From assembly GCA_023375785.1 (NCBI GenBank), contig SZWC01001604.1, positions 148,266-182,942 on the forward strand: a stretch of DNA of 34,677 bases. Direction: 5' to 3'. The first letter of the stretch is position 1. The number at the start of each line of letters is the position of its first letter. This DNA comes from Penium margaritaceum. Taxonomy: Eukaryota > Streptophyta > Zygnematophyceae > Desmidiales > Peniaceae. The notes under the pieces are model-generated. The model saw only the letters and a program-made list of their open reading frames with translations. It was not told the DNA's origin and ran no database searches. The translations under genes were made by a program, and so were the position numbers. This document shows positions 21,000 to 31,760 of this stretch, piece after piece.

Positions 21000-21310
21000 A
21001 ATCACAGTCGAGCAGTTACATTTCTTTCACAACCGTGCCCTCCATCCTGTAAGAAGCAACTTTAAAAAAATAAGGAACACATAAGAAAACCCCATAGCTT
21101 TGCTTCCAAACCTTGATCAAACATGGTTCCGAATTACATTTAAAGTTGAGGGTTTCATTTATGCTCGGGCATCTGCTGGGTCCCACGGCAGCAGGGCCCA
21201 TCATGTTCCCGTTCAACGCCTGGGGATTTTAGGACCCCCCATGCGAGCCACACATAAAGCCACCCCCAAAAATGTCACAAATCCCTTGGAGAGGATGATT
21301 GTGATACTTT
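21000..21310 (-). repeat. Unclassified repeat family, copy 5
   Basis: The reverse complement repeats the core: GGCTCGCATGGGGGGTCC, a CCCCAGGCGTTGAACGGGAAC segment, GGGCCC and AACCCTCAACTTTAAATG, followed by an Ile/Phe-neutral AT-rich tail. It is about as diverged from copies 2 and 4 as they are from each other. Confidence 0.65.
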
Positions 21311-21329
21311 CATGGAGTAGCTAACGTCA

Positions 21330-21742
21330 ACACCTTGAAGGGAAATTCACGAGACATTGTGTCGAGATAAAAACTGGATAGAAAATATTTTAAGTGGCAA
21401 ATTGGGGGTAGTACATGTTTATAGTTTCATACTATGGATACGTTTGAATACATTCTTGTACTATGAACGTGCATGTAAACTAATTTTATGCTTTGGATGG
21501 ATTTCATGAATCGTGCTAAAAAGGAAGAAGTTAGAAAACTTGTCCAGCGTTTTTTGTTAGTATTTTCAAACTTCGTGGCATCCTATCACTATGTTTACAA
21601 ACTATCGTTCTTTTTCCTCTAAGCCTCACACCGAGGGTAACCTCCATTTCATCTATAAAAGTGGACTAGATGGCCAATTCTACCCAAGATAAAAATGTCC
21701 ACACACGGAGCTTAGGGACTGATGTACGTTTGTGACGGAACA
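21330..21742 (-). repeat. Gypsy-2 3' LTR
   Basis: On the minus strand the sequence starts TGTTCCGTCAC after a PPT, and CATCAGTCCCTAAGCTC with GTGTGGACATTTTTATC matches the start of the Gypsy-4 LTR at 33215 (TGTTCC, ACGAGTCCCCAAAACTC, GTGGGCATTTATG). The far end, near 21330, could not be fixed. Confidence 0.65.
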
Positions 21743-21757
21743 CCCCTCCTCCTTTAG
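21743..21757 (-). other. Gypsy-2 polypurine tract
   Basis: The minus strand reads TAAAGGAGGAGGGG next to the TGTTCC of the LTR, in the same setting as AAAAGGGGGGAAG of Gypsy-4. Confidence 0.75.
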
Positions 21758-21859
21758 TCGCGATGTCTCAGCGTGTTATTAGACATAGGGTTGATGCTGG
21801 CTGAATTTAACCGTCGATCTGATGATTGATGTCTTAGAGATTGTCGTAGAGTTCCAAAC

Positions 21860-22900
21860 AAAGCGACATAGCCCTGCTAATTGACTAAATATTTTGTGAA
21901 TTTTCCACGATACTGATGTCCCAAGTTATCTTTGACGTTGTACTCCGTGCCCTCCTCTGCTTTGATAGGAGGAGAATGAGGCAAGTCTCTGCCAGGAGAG
22001 TTCTCGTTGGAATCCCGACGGATTTTCAGGCTGCTATTATGGAAAATTTCGTGGATAGCCATGTTGTTCAAGTTTTGCAATGGCAGGTGTCCGAATCTCC
22101 CCAATCATGAACGCCCCAACCATTTAGGTTTTGATCTTGGTGTAGTGTTGTTCTTGCAGCCGGACATTGGTGCTGCTGAGTAAGACGCGAACACTGACAT
22201 GGAACTCGGGGTCCGTCCAAAGCTTGTTGGCTATCTTATCCATGGAACTGCTTAGGTCTTTGCGAGGTGAGTCTCATTCCAACTTCTTTGGAAGGTTCTC
22301 TGCTGAATGTCGACTGCCAATACGCTACTTGATCTCCACACACCTGCCGCAATTAAGGGGAGTTTGCTATAAACCACCTTGAAAGGAATCTTCCCAGTGG
22401 CAACAGATGTCATAGAGTTTTATGTTTATTTGGCGGTCGGTAGCTTGACAATCCAGTTAGTGCCATGTGGCTCGCACAGATTTCAGAATAATTGTTTGAG
22501 CATCAGATTGGTGCGCTCCATCTGGCTGCCAATCCATGGATAGAAAGTTGCCAATAGCTCGATCTGACTACTGTAGGGGGTCATCAGCTCCCGCCAAAAT
22601 CCGTTGGTGAACTACATATTCATGTTGATTGTGATGGAGGAGGGAATTCCATGTAGTCGAACAACATTGTTGAAGAACATCCACACAGTTCTGTCAGTGG
22701 TGACTGTGGTTCTCGTCGGTATGAGGTGATAAACATTTATGAGCTGGTTTACCACTACGAGTATTGCATCTAACCCGTCACGGAGTCTATGAATATGTTC
22801 AACCCTTGCTCATTGGGTCTCGGTAGCAGTTGAAGCAAATATGGGGGTTTGGTTCATCCAGACTTATGGTGCTGGCAGACATTCCAAGTCTAGTAGTAGT
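21860..22900 (-). pseudogene. Gypsy-2 integrase and chromodomain
   Basis: Reading leftwards, the core has AILVVVNQLINVYHLIPTRT (about 22690-22770; Asn where relatives have Asp), VVRLHGIP, INMNM then a TAG (a second catalytic Asp replaced by Asn), FWRELMTPY, and GSQMERTN with its Glu kept. CEPHGTNWIVKL follows. The end (21877-22010) has a chromodomain start EEGTEYNVKDNLGHQYRGKF and TKYLVN. Stops include TGA, TAG and TAA. It is of the same family as Gypsy-4, with G-to-A and C-to-T changes dominating. Confidence 0.85.
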
Positions 22901-23109
22901 TAGTGACATCGATTTGCATGTTTTCCCACCACTAGTACTTTGCGTGTTACTTGAGAGTTTTTTCCCATGCAGTGATGCTGTGGCACTCCACCCATAGCAT
23001 TCCTCTGAGTTTGTTGCATGGAAGTACAACATCTTGGCAAGTAAATTATCATTGAACTAAAACCTTGTTCCTTTGTACCCATTGAACACCTTGTAACTCT
23101 TCGCAAACA

Positions 23110-23560
23110 ATCTCACGACACATGGTTCTCATTTGACGAGCATCATGTTTATCTTAATGATCAATTCTTGTTGCCAACTTTGGGTATCCGCCCCATTTGT
23201 TTTCATGGGTTGGTACTCAAAGTCAAAATTGAAGTTGAACTCAAGAAAATCCATCCATCGACTTTGTTGACGGCTCATATTTGAGAATGTGGCTGTTGAC
23301 GCGGAAGACACAGAGTTGGCATTCTACATGGCTCTGCCATGGTTTGAATCCATGAAACCACCTCCTTTTTGTGCATTGTATAGTTTAGCTTTGGCCGGCA
23401 CAGGTTCTCGACATACACATGACCATCTGTTCTCCACTACCGTTCTCTTGAAGAGCAACTTCTCTGTCTATTTGATCAGATGCGTTGGTGGCCTTAATTC
23501 AATCCACCACTGGATCCGAAGATCGCAAAGCTGGCACCGAGGTCTGAACATTGCTAAAAT
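23110..23560 (-). pseudogene. Gypsy-2 RNase H C-terminus and integrase zinc-finger region
   Basis: The minus strand at 23129-23280 reads SRQQSRWMDFLEFNFNFDFE and then YQPMKTNGADTQS. This is the RNase H end that links to integrase and matches Gypsy-4 near 31650-31730. The rest of the RNase H is too broken to read safely. Confidence 0.75.
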
Positions 23561-23564
23561 ATTT

Positions 23565-24350
23565 AATTTTTATTTTTAGCTATTTCTCCAACTAAAATCA
23601 GTGGTTTTACGAATGAAACCCCGAGCAAAGTCCTCTGCAAAGAAACAATAGTAGTTGTTGAATCCAAAAAATATCCTGTTGACCCAAACAGTGGTGGATG
23701 TCCACCAATCAGTGACAGCCTTTGCTTTCTTTTGGTCCATGTTGATTTGTTCGCCGCCAATGATGTAGCCAAAAAACTCGAAGGAGGATGACCAAAGTCA
23801 TACTTAAAGAGATTTTTGTACAGATTGTTTCTTTTTAGAATCTCAAGAACAGAGATAACCATTGTGTTTGTGCATTCGTGAGTCCAAACACCATGAGACC
23901 GTGAGCTTGATGTGCCCATATGTGGTGCGGGACACCGTCTTCTTGATTTCCTTATTAGACATTCCAATATAATGATTGTCGTTGTGTAGGTCGATTCTGG
24001 TGCACATTCGTGCCCTGCAGCGTTGTCAAAAACGTTCGTCCACCTAGAGAAGGGGATAGCAGTTCATAATGGTTATGTTGTTCAATTCCTAGCTGACTCA
24101 GAACATCCGCAACTCACCAGTTTGAATTTTTTACTATAAGTACACGTGTGGTGTGTGGATGGCTAATGGGCCCCAAACTGAGCACATCGCCTACTTTCTT
24201 TGTTAGCTCGATCAGCTCAAGGCCGCTCATCCGATAGGTCCCCTGGTCCATCGGTCTGCTATCTTGCTTCAAGTCTATCTACTGGTTGATAATGTGTCAT
24301 GGAGGTAGCTCTTGGGACATCTTCTTCAGAGAAACCCCTACAAACTTGTT
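23565..24350 (-). pseudogene. Gypsy-2 reverse transcriptase, disrupted
   Basis: Minus-strand reading gives an N-terminal IDLKQDSRPM...TYRMSGLELIELTKK segment (about 24190-24290), a fragment near FGLTN, then ILKRNNLYKNLFKYDFG (about 23800-23850) and a thumb segment with IIGGEQINMDQKKAKAVTDW and FFGFNNYY in another frame. The palm between about 23900 and 24150, including the YxDD box, is deleted or unreadable, so no catalytic centre remains. Confidence 0.8.
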
Positions 24351-25506
24351 GACAAGTGATGAAAATGTCTTTGGAACAACCGCCAACCCATCAGGTGTCG
24401 AGGCTAATGAGGCTACTATTATCCCATCCATTGCAGCGATCTCCGTCATCCCCCTTGTTTCCATATGGAGAATCCAAAGTTTTCCTCCCCTTCACAAGTA
24501 CTTCTTGGCCACGTCCAATGATATGAGGTGCCTCCATCATTCTCCGACTGTTACAGCCTCCTCTATTGCCTCCCTTCTACGCCGTTACATCGTGTGTCAC
24601 TCATTCACAAGAAAATTTCATTTCCTTCCATCAATACTGATGTAGAATGCGCCACAGCTCCAGTCCACTACTGGAATGTGTTGGTATGGCATACCTCGTC
24701 CAAGGATGATTTTTTGGTCACTCATTTTGCAAGTAATCTACACTATCACGACATGTAGATCTCCAATTTGACGTGGGAGTGGTTCATGAAGTCAATGGAT
24801 CTGTATTAATTAATGGATGAGTTTCCTTATAAAAACCCTCAATTGTTGTGCAAAACCGTATTCCAAACCATAAGGTAGCTTATGAAGGTGTAAGCGGATC
24901 TCCCACCCAGTAGTGTCGGGACCTTTCCACGGCTTTTGCAAGCCCTCTGTTGCACCCATAGCAGCATCGCAAGTTGGTTTTACTCAAATCCTTTGTTGAA
25001 AACAGCAATGCCAGGAGACTTTGTTTGCCACATTACGAGTAGTTCGGATGGACGATCGGTCGGTGTAGAATGTTTCGTTTAGTCATGTGTCCCACCATCT
25101 ACTGCTCCCCTTCGTTGTTATCCAGTTTTTCCTTCATTCTATATGACTTCCTCTTCCCTTTGGCCTGTTGTTGCCACATTCAATTATCACATGATATGTG
25201 ACCTGACTTCCTCCAAGTCCACGTCAACCATTGATTGCGTTGATCACCGGCGTCAATCTCCATTGGAGATGGAATTTTGCCAACTACGACATTATGTCAC
25301 CATAATAGGATTGGTGGTATTGGGATTGCCAACCGTTATATTAATTCATCATGCCATTGTAGTCTAAGCAATTGATGTAATTAGCTTCTGTGATCACAGA
25401 CGGTCATCTTTGATGCATTATTTGGCAGTGGATCACCAAATGCCGTAAATATGGCCATTCTTGTGAAAATGTTTAAGTTCATTAGGAAGAAGGTTATTGT
25501 CGGGAA
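24351..25506 (-). pseudogene. Gypsy-2 protease tail and nucleocapsid
   Basis: Between about 24480 and 24780 the minus strand carries CKMSDQKIILGRGMPYQH, AFYISIDGRK and ISLDVAKKYL, matching the protease-RT linker of Gypsy-4 (30060-30350). Farther upstream, about 25160-25290, RKSGHISCDN and WQQQAKGKRK correspond to the gag zinc knuckle and the Lys/Gln-rich tail of Gypsy-4. The protease active site itself was not found. Confidence 0.65.
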
Positions 25507-25865
25507 TGATTTTTATAGAAACAACATGTGTACTCCACTGGTTGGATTTCTAATGTGACGTTTGAGGATGTTCGACCCTCAACCCATTCCGTCCAACCGC
25601 CCACAGGCCAGGGATCCATTCAAGCCATGTGGAGAGGCCGGCCCTTGCTACACTCCTCCCACTTGGAAGTGGACCTGCCTTCAGTGACCACGGAGGGACT
25701 CAAGCCCATGCGCTCTGATACCAATGCAACTAATTTAACGAGAAGCTTGGCCCACTCGGCTGAAACCGCGCTGATTGAGGGTCTCTGACCCTCAACCCAT
25801 CCCATCCAACCCCCCATAGGCTGCGGACCCGTTCAAGCCTTCTGGAGAGGCTAGCCCGCGCTACA
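25507..25865 (-). mobile_element. TRIM-like miniature LTR retrotransposon
   Basis: On the minus strand a 141-bp LTR (25865 to 25725) starts TGTAGC and ends TTGCA. One base later comes a perfect PBS, TGGTATCAGAGC with one extra G (25723-25711). After a 72-bp inside with a PPT, AGTGGGAGGAG (25663-25653), a second copy begins TGTAGC at 25652. The shared part of the two LTRs includes GGCTTGAA, GGTTGGA and ATGGGTTGAGGGTC. The far end of the second LTR is diverged, so 25507 is approximate, and no target duplication was found. Terminal-repeat retrotransposons in miniature have this layout and no genes. It sits inside Gypsy-2 gag. Confidence 0.68.
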
Positions 25866-26763
25866 TTGTACCTTGCGTTGTATTTTTATTCATCTTTCCT
25901 AAGTAGAAAATGACACTGTGTGCGAAGTCCTTTCCTCTGATGTAGTATCAAAGACCTACTATGTTACATTTATCTGCTCAAGAGGTATAATGCTTGCAAT
26001 CGATGATGTGAAAGTGGTTGCTTGAGCCGTTAATCCTGCCCTGTCATTCTCTTCATGCCACTTGATGGTCTGCAAATCGGATCAACTTAATGTCGTACTA
26101 TGCATAATGAAAGTCGCGGGGTGACTTTTCTTCTTTTCATTGTTGGCCCCAATAAAATTGAACTACGCCTTCAAAATTGTCATCCACATCTGAACAATTG
26201 GTTCTTTGGAGTTTGTATGATCAAACCACTCCAAAAGTGTCAGCCGGATTTGGGCTTCACTGAAGTGTTGGCTGTTTCTCTCGCTAAGCACTGCTTGTCG
26301 TGCGTGTTCATTATGAATCTCCTCAATGGTTGCAATGAGTTGATGGAGCAGATGGTCATCAATACTCTTGAATCCTATAAACTTCTAGTTCAAGTCTTGG
26401 TTAAAGCAAGCTTGTGGGATTATGCCTCCTATATTGTGTGGTATCACCTCAACGGACAATGGCCGAGGGGAAGGACTCACTAAAGTGTCGTTCACCGGAT
26501 TGACTGCCAAAGTCATCGGAGTTGTGCCATTCATCGCGAAGCCCATCCTAAAAAATTGGTTTGCGTGTTGAGCATCATGGACTGCATATTGTTGATACTA
26601 TATTACCAAAGTCTTTGACTATCGCTTGTCGCCTGATGCGCTCACTAACTTCACTGTTGTCCCCTCCAGATCTGTGAAGTTTTGGACGTCATAAATGCAA
26701 GGAAGACGTGTGTGATATTTGCGCCTTTATACTCAATGCATCGCCTGCTTCTCAAGCACCTTT
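25866..26763 (-). pseudogene. gag: Gypsy-2 gag, upstream part
   Basis: The minus strand at about 26060-26480 aligns by eye with Gypsy-4 gag at 28600-28980. Shared words include GAGAGAAA, TTTGATCATACAAACTCC (GTTCGACCATGCAAACTCC in Gypsy-4), GTTCAGATGTGG and AATGAAAAGAAGAAA. The part 26480-26763 matches the Gypsy-4 gag start (for example CAACACGCAAAC and AATCCGGTGA). Many stops are present. The + strand ORF at 26100-26483 is its antisense shadow. Confidence 0.7.
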
Positions 26764-26777
26764 GTGCTATGGAACCA
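26764..26777 (-). other. Gypsy-2 primer-binding site, eroded
   Basis: The minus strand reads TGGTTCCATAGCAC where Gypsy-4 has CGGTATTAGAGCGC, and the next 30 bases also match Gypsy-4. It is therefore the decayed tRNA-Met-type PBS. Confidence 0.55.
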
Positions 26778-27125
26778 AGTGCTCAAGCAAGGTGAACATG
26801 GATGGTTCATAGGGATGATGAGCAGAATAGAGGAAGTTCAAAGGAGCCACATATCAGTGTTTTGACAATGGTTCGATGAAATCGGTTGACAGAACATCGT
26901 CGAAACACCGATATGGTTTGCTATGGTTGTCAATCTGTAGAGAAAGTGGGTGACTTCTTTGAACCTTTTAGAACAGAACACCGAAGGTCAGTAAGGGTGT
27001 CCAAAATGCCCTAAGTCACTAGGCGTGACAATTCTAAGGTTGAGGCACCATGAACCATGAATGTAAAGACAAAGGTTATCCATGTGCGGACTTTAGGGAC
27101 TCATGTAAGTCAGCGACATAAGACT
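26778..27125 (-). repeat. LTR shared by Gypsy-2 (5') and Gypsy-3 (3')
   Basis: On the minus strand it begins after the Gypsy-3 PPT (27126), has CATGAGTCCCTAAAGTCC, a GACCTTCGGTGTTCTG part and AACCATATCGGTGTTTCGAC, all matching the Gypsy-4 LTR. It ends at the Gypsy-2 PBS. About 350 bp long against roughly 540 bp in Gypsy-4, so it has lost sequence. Confidence 0.65.
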
Positions 27126-27792
27126 TCCATCCCTTTTAGCCGCAACGTCCCGGCGAGTTGCAAGACGGGTGAATTCTGGCTCAAATAGGCGTCAATGCCC
27201 CATAGATTGTTGTAGGGATCTTCATCTCTTGATTTTTACGAAGAGCATTTTAGCACTCACTTGTTTGGATTCTCCGTGACTTTTTCACAATGGTGGCGTT
27301 CCAAGATAAATTCAACAATGTACTCCGTATCCTTGTTTGCTGCCGTAAGAAGCGGCCAAGGCAAGTCTCCATCTTCAATATTGGGTGTTAACATGTCCTT
27401 TATCATGAACGGCCCCAACCACTTAGGTTTTAAGATTGCTATACACGTGTTCCCACAAATAGAATGTGGTGTTGCTAACTAGGACGTTATCATCGACATG
27501 GAACTCGGTGTCCATCTTATGCTTGTTGGCTGCTCGTATCATTGTTGCCTTTGCTTTCTCAAGTATTTGGCGACTCTTGTCCCAGATACTTTGGACGTTG
27601 AAATGTATGTCGTGGAGATACATCTCTCTACTTTGGATGTTGACAACCTGTTTGTCATTTAAATCCTACAAAGCTGTTGGGTTTGAGGGGGAGTTTGCCA
27701 TGAGCCATCTCAAAAGAAATTTCTCTGTTTGACATTGATTATGTGGGGTTGTACGACAGCTATGCGCTATGTACTTCGACTGTCCAGCCTTT
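27126..27792 (-). pseudogene. Gypsy-3, 3' end only (integrase C-terminus)
   Basis: This minus copy of the same family is cut at its upstream side by Gypsy-4. Minus-strand 27423-27623 reads IWDKSRQILEKAKATMIRA, ANKHKMDTEFHVDDNVLVS and onward. This is the integrase C-terminal linker where relatives have a ...KH/DxEFxxGDxVLVS pattern. Its PPT, AAAAGGGATGGAAG, ends at 27126. The first half of Gypsy-3 should lie beyond the right edge if Gypsy-4 and Copia-2 are simple insertions. Confidence 0.75.
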
Positions 27793-28335
27793 TACATCCA
27801 TGATGTGCACGAGTCCCTAAAACTCGCGAGTGGAAATTTTTGTCATTATATTATAGCCCACTGCGCATCAGGGTTTTTATGTCGTTTGGCCAAGGAAATT
27901 TTGGCCACCTGCCCCGACCTTCGCTGTTCCATTCCATAAGTTTATGACAACTTCAACCACTTTCCAAAATGGTCGACGGAAGAGTCGCAAACCATATCGA
28001 CATTTTTACATTATTCTTTTGACTTCTTGACGTCATTAGGCCTTTATAAAGAAGCACCTCGATATTCCTGAAGCCCTCTAACTTCTCGGCAGAGCTTCTC
28101 TAATCCGCCACTCCTGGCGTGACCTCGCATGAGTCGCTTGGCTCGGGCGTCGAAGACCCAGCTTATGCCTCCTTCTCAATATTGGCATTGTATATATGTG
28201 CTCGACGCACTCAAAACTTGATATTGAAGTACGCTTACTGCTTAATAGATGTTCTCCACTTGTCCCAAACACCTGGATTGACTTTTGTCCCGCGCCTCAT
28301 CCTTCTAACCCACCTATGTTTCGCTCGGTGTAACA
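27793..28335 (+). repeat. Gypsy-4 5' LTR
   Basis: The 5' LTR (about 543 bp) matches the 3' LTR at 33215 from ATGTGCACGAGTCCC on, and ends TAACA just before the PBS. A TATA-like box TATAAA lies at 28045-28050. The first bases are altered compared with the TGTTCC start of the 3' LTR, so the left end is approximate to a few bases. Confidence 0.82.
28043..28051 (+). promoter_or_regulatory. TATA-like box in the Gypsy-4 5' LTR
   Basis: TTTATAAAG lies in the middle of the LTR, about 285 bases before its end, where an RNA polymerase II start for the genomic RNA would be expected. The role is inferred from the motif and position. Confidence 0.45.
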
Positions 28336-28336
28336 A

Positions 28337-28350
28337 TCGGTATTAGAGCG
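28337..28350 (+). other. Gypsy-4 primer-binding site
   Basis: TCGGTATTAGAGCG follows the LTR end and differs from the tRNA-Met type TGGTATCAGAGC by substitutions that include the same C-to-T seen in the Copia-1 PBS. Confidence 0.75.
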
Positions 28351-29700
28351 CAATGGCGCTGGAGGAGCAAGCAACACAATAACTACCTGGGGACAACATC
28401 GCATGAGTCCTCGGTGCATCACCACCATTCAGAAGATTGTAGACCTCACGACGAAAATGGTGAACAGAGCAACCTCACCTGGTGACGAGCAGAAGTCCCC
28501 GGCGAGTACTCTTGCGATGGCAGATCAACAGCACGCAAACAACGATGCTCTATAGGCAAACTGGACGGCAATGACAACTTTTGTGCACAATGGTAAAGCA
28601 CCAACAAACCCGATGGATAATCCGGTGACAGAACCCTCGGGCCGGGGCAAACCCTTCACCCACGCCACAGTCCATTGAGACAACACCTAGTGAAGTGGGA
28701 AGTACCAGCCGACAAGCGTGAATCAACAAGACCTACATATAACTCGAGAGCCTCAATACCCATCCTCTTTGACAGCTCAACACGACAATGGAGGAGCACT
28801 GAAATTCTCGTACGTGCGAATTAGTGCTCACTGAGAGAAATCTGCAACTTTTGAGTGAGCTCGAGATTCGACCGGCACTCCTTGAGTCGTTCGACCATGC
28901 AAACTCCAAGGGACCGATGGTCCGGATGTGGCTGAGGAGTTTGGAAGTATACTTCACCGCTACTAGGGTGAACAAGGAAAAAAAGAAAGCTGACCTCGAG
29001 GCCTCGCTTTTACGTGGCACGGCTTTAAGTTCGTTGTCCGACCTAAAGACCATCCAATGGCAGCAAGAGACCGATGGAGCTACATCAATGGCTCTCGCGA
29101 CAGATCTCACGTCATCGACCGCAGGCATACTAACTCTTGAGTAAATCAATCCAACGTGGTAGGAATCCCTTGTGCCACCAAAAACATGGAGTGAATTTGC
29201 ATGTGCTACACAGGCTCAATTTGGGAAGATGAACGAGAACTCTGATGCACGGTACAAACTCCAACGTCTTCCGTAAGAAAACAACGTGACAGAGTACACC
29301 CGGTGATTTCGTAAAATCATCATCGGTAGTGACCTCGGCCCCAAAAAACTATGTTTCTATGACAATAACCTAAAGCAAGATATTTGGTGAGCAATTGGCA
29401 CATTTGGCATCCAGGACGACCTTCCGTGAATGATCGCAGTAGCCGACTGCATCGACAGGGCCGACTACAATGCTCTCATGTAGGAATCCAACGGCTGGCG
29501 ACCCCAAGGCTACAATCCTTATCGTGGCAAAGGGAAATTGCAGTTGAAAAAAACCTCATCTCAATGAAGATTGACCCCGTTGGTCAGCGCTATCAACGAC
29601 TCTACTAGACTTGTGGGACCTCGGATCATCTCTCGTGTGACTGCCGAAAGCGGCAACAACAAGCAAAAAAGGGGGGGAAGTCGTAGAAAATGGACGAGGA
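28351..29700 (+). pseudogene. gag: Gypsy-4 gag, broken
   Basis: The ATG at 28353 begins MALEEQATQ and meets stops soon. The frame from 28824 is readable to about 29540 without a shift: a capsid-like GPMVRMWLRSLEVYFTATRV (28914-28970), ASLLRGTALSSL, then WSEFACATQAQFGKMNEN. In-frame stops at 29142 (TAA), 29160 (TAG), 29274 (TAA), 29304, 29388 and 29427 (TGA) and 29481 (TAG) mostly fall at Gln- or Arg-compatible positions. After a shift near the A7 run (29549) a zinc knuckle (29603-29644) keeps CGTSDHLSCDC, but its first Cys is Tyr. Confidence 0.82.
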
Positions 29701-29879
29701 GTCAGGAAACGGCAAAGATGAGGAGTAGACGGTGAGGTTCCTTTACGGTGGGAAAAATCTGCACCAATCGATCTCCCATGTGAGCGGCTCAGATCACCGC
29801 AGATAAGGGTTCCCGAGATCCCAACGTTCGGTAAAGGGTACGAGGACGACCAATCAACGATGTAGCTACGAGTACAACC

Positions 29880-30330
29880 GAGGGGTTATGGAAGTCAATG
29901 AACGGTACCGGCACATGTAGATGGAGGAGCTTCTCACAGTTTCATCAACGACATGGTTTAGAAGCTGCGTTTGTAGACCAAAACTGGAGTGTTTGAAGGA
30001 AAACCCATCGACGGACGACTGGAGATTAGTCAAATTCACAAACCACTCCGGCTACAAACCAGAGATATGCACGACGCAATGCTTCGGAGGACATGTCAAG
30101 TGAGCAATCACACAATCATCCTCAAGCAAGATTACTTGTACCAACACAGTGTGCAGGTTGTCCGGAGCAGTGGAGCAGTCTACATCAGCACTAATGGCAA
30201 AAGGTGATACCTACACCGAGTTGAGGGACCCATGACACTGTGGCAGTTACAGGAAGCAATAGAGGTGGAAATAGAAGAGGAGGTTGTGACAGCCACAAAA
30301 CGCCAGCCGATATCCCTAGACGTGGCCAAG
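29880..30330 (+). pseudogene. Gypsy-4 protease
   Basis: The frame at 29911 reads AHVDGGASHSFINDMV. This is the aspartic protease start, with the catalytic Asp at 29920 and Asp-Gly-Gly where the family has Asp-Ser/Thr-Gly. TAG stops follow at about 29950 and 29965. The rest, LEISQIHKPLRLQT (30019 on) and ISTNGKR, links to ISLDVAKRYL (30310-30340). Confidence 0.75.
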
Positions 30331-30419
30331 CGATACCTTAAGCATGGAGCACAAGCGTGGTAAGTCCATGTGGAAGCAAGGGAAGCAAAAGAGCCATAGT
30401 TGCTGAGGTGATACCAATA

Positions 30420-31220
30420 GCCTCAATGCCTGGCAAGTTTGTAGCTCTACCTGTAGAGTTCGCTGAGCTCATCAATGAGTTTGAAGGGGGTCTTTCTGAC
30501 AAACTACTCTGATAACTACCACCGCGACGCAACATCGACCATCGGATAGACCTAAAACCTGGTAGCAGACCGACGATGAAGAGGACCTATCAGATGAGTG
30601 ATCACGGACTGACCAAACTCAAGAAGTAGTTGGAGAGGGGTTCATCCGACCCTCCACGTCACCCTACGCAACACCGGTACCTTTCGTGAAATATAGGAGA
30701 AATGTGAATGACCATGGACTACCAAATGTTGAAGGACATCACTATCAAGAACCGCTGCCCCCTACAACAAGCAAATGAACTTTTGACCAACTCTGTGGCG
30801 CCCGAAGTTTCAGCAAAGTTGACCTATCCAGCGGCTATCATCAGATCCTCTTATCTGATAATGATGTCAAAAAGACAGGATTCTACACCAGATACGGGCA
30901 CTTTGATTTTGGGGTCATTTCGTTTGGACTCACAAAAGCTCCTCTAACATTTATGGTAGCAACGAACAATATTATTTGCCCCTACTTTGACAACTTTGTC
31001 GTCGTCTACCTCAACGACATCTTGGTGTATAGGCGCACCCCATAGGAGCACAATGGACATCTTGAAAATATTTGTTGGGGTTTTACAAAGAGCAAACTCT
31101 CAAATTGCGACTTCATTTGCTGTTCGATCGATTTTTTGGGACACATCGTTCGTTGCGGACGTATTGCCACGGACCCGAAGTAAAGTGTAGGCAGTCATCG
31201 ATTGGCCGAGACCCATGAAT
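30420..31220 (+). pseudogene. Gypsy-4 reverse transcriptase, catalytic box YLND
   Basis: Motifs in order are LKPGSRPTMKRTYQMS (about 30550-30597), ERGFIRPSTSPYATPVPFVK (30637-30690, preceded by a TAG), TMDYQMLKDITIKNRCPL (30711-30762), KVDLSSGYHQILLSDNDV (about 30818-30870), TRYGHFDFGVISFGLTKAP (about 30890-30945) and FVVVYLNDILVY (30993-31028). The first Asp of YLDD is Asn, caused by a single G-to-A in a CG context. Frame changes occur near 30780. The thumb continues as SIDFLGHIVRCGRIATDPK (about 31127-31182). Confidence 0.9.
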
Positions 31221-31379
31221 GTTTGAGATGATCAAGTGTTTTTGTACTCTTACAACTACCACCGTCGACTCGTAAAGGACCACGCCCGGGTGTCAGCGCC
31301 TCTCTCCGATCTCACCAAGAAACCCACCAAGTGGAATTGGGAGAACAACGAACAATAAGTGTTTAACTCTTTGAGAAAC

Positions 31380-31760
31380 GCTTTGATCTCAGTGCGAGCC
31401 TTATAATTTGGAGATCTGATGGTGGACTACATCATGTCCACCGCTGCATCTGATCGAGCCGTTGGAGCCATTTTCTCTTCCAAGACAACGGCAGCGGAGA
31501 GCAGGCTATCGCGTACAAAAAGGAGATGCTCGCAGTCGTGCAAGCGTCCAAGACATGGTGGTGCTACTTGTAATGCCGGCGGTCCATTGTCCGCACCGAC
31601 CATCACGCACTGAAACATCTCAAGATCCAGCCGAAGCTAAGCGGTCGATAAACTTGATGGACAGAATTCCTCGAGTCCAATTTTGACTACGACATTGAGA
31701 ACCGTCCTAGAAAAACAAATCTGGCGGATGTTCTCGGCCGATGACCATGTCTAATGGCTG
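31380..31760 (+). pseudogene. Gypsy-4 RNase H
   Basis: The frame near 31440-31480 reads ASDRAVGAIF, and other frames carry YKKEMLAVVQASKTWWCYL and RTDHHALKHLKIQPKLSG. The end reads WTEFLESNFDYDIENRPRKT. Stops TAA and TGA near 31650 lie at Gln- and Arg-like positions. There are several frame changes in a short distance. Confidence 0.85.

Noticed and set aside
16640..21310. Repeated units considered as a CRISPR array
   Set aside because: Copies are long, diverged, irregularly spaced and in both orientations, in a eukaryotic setting.
26100..26483. 127-codon + strand open frame
   Set aside because: The minus strand here matches Gypsy gag, so the + frame is an antisense shadow.
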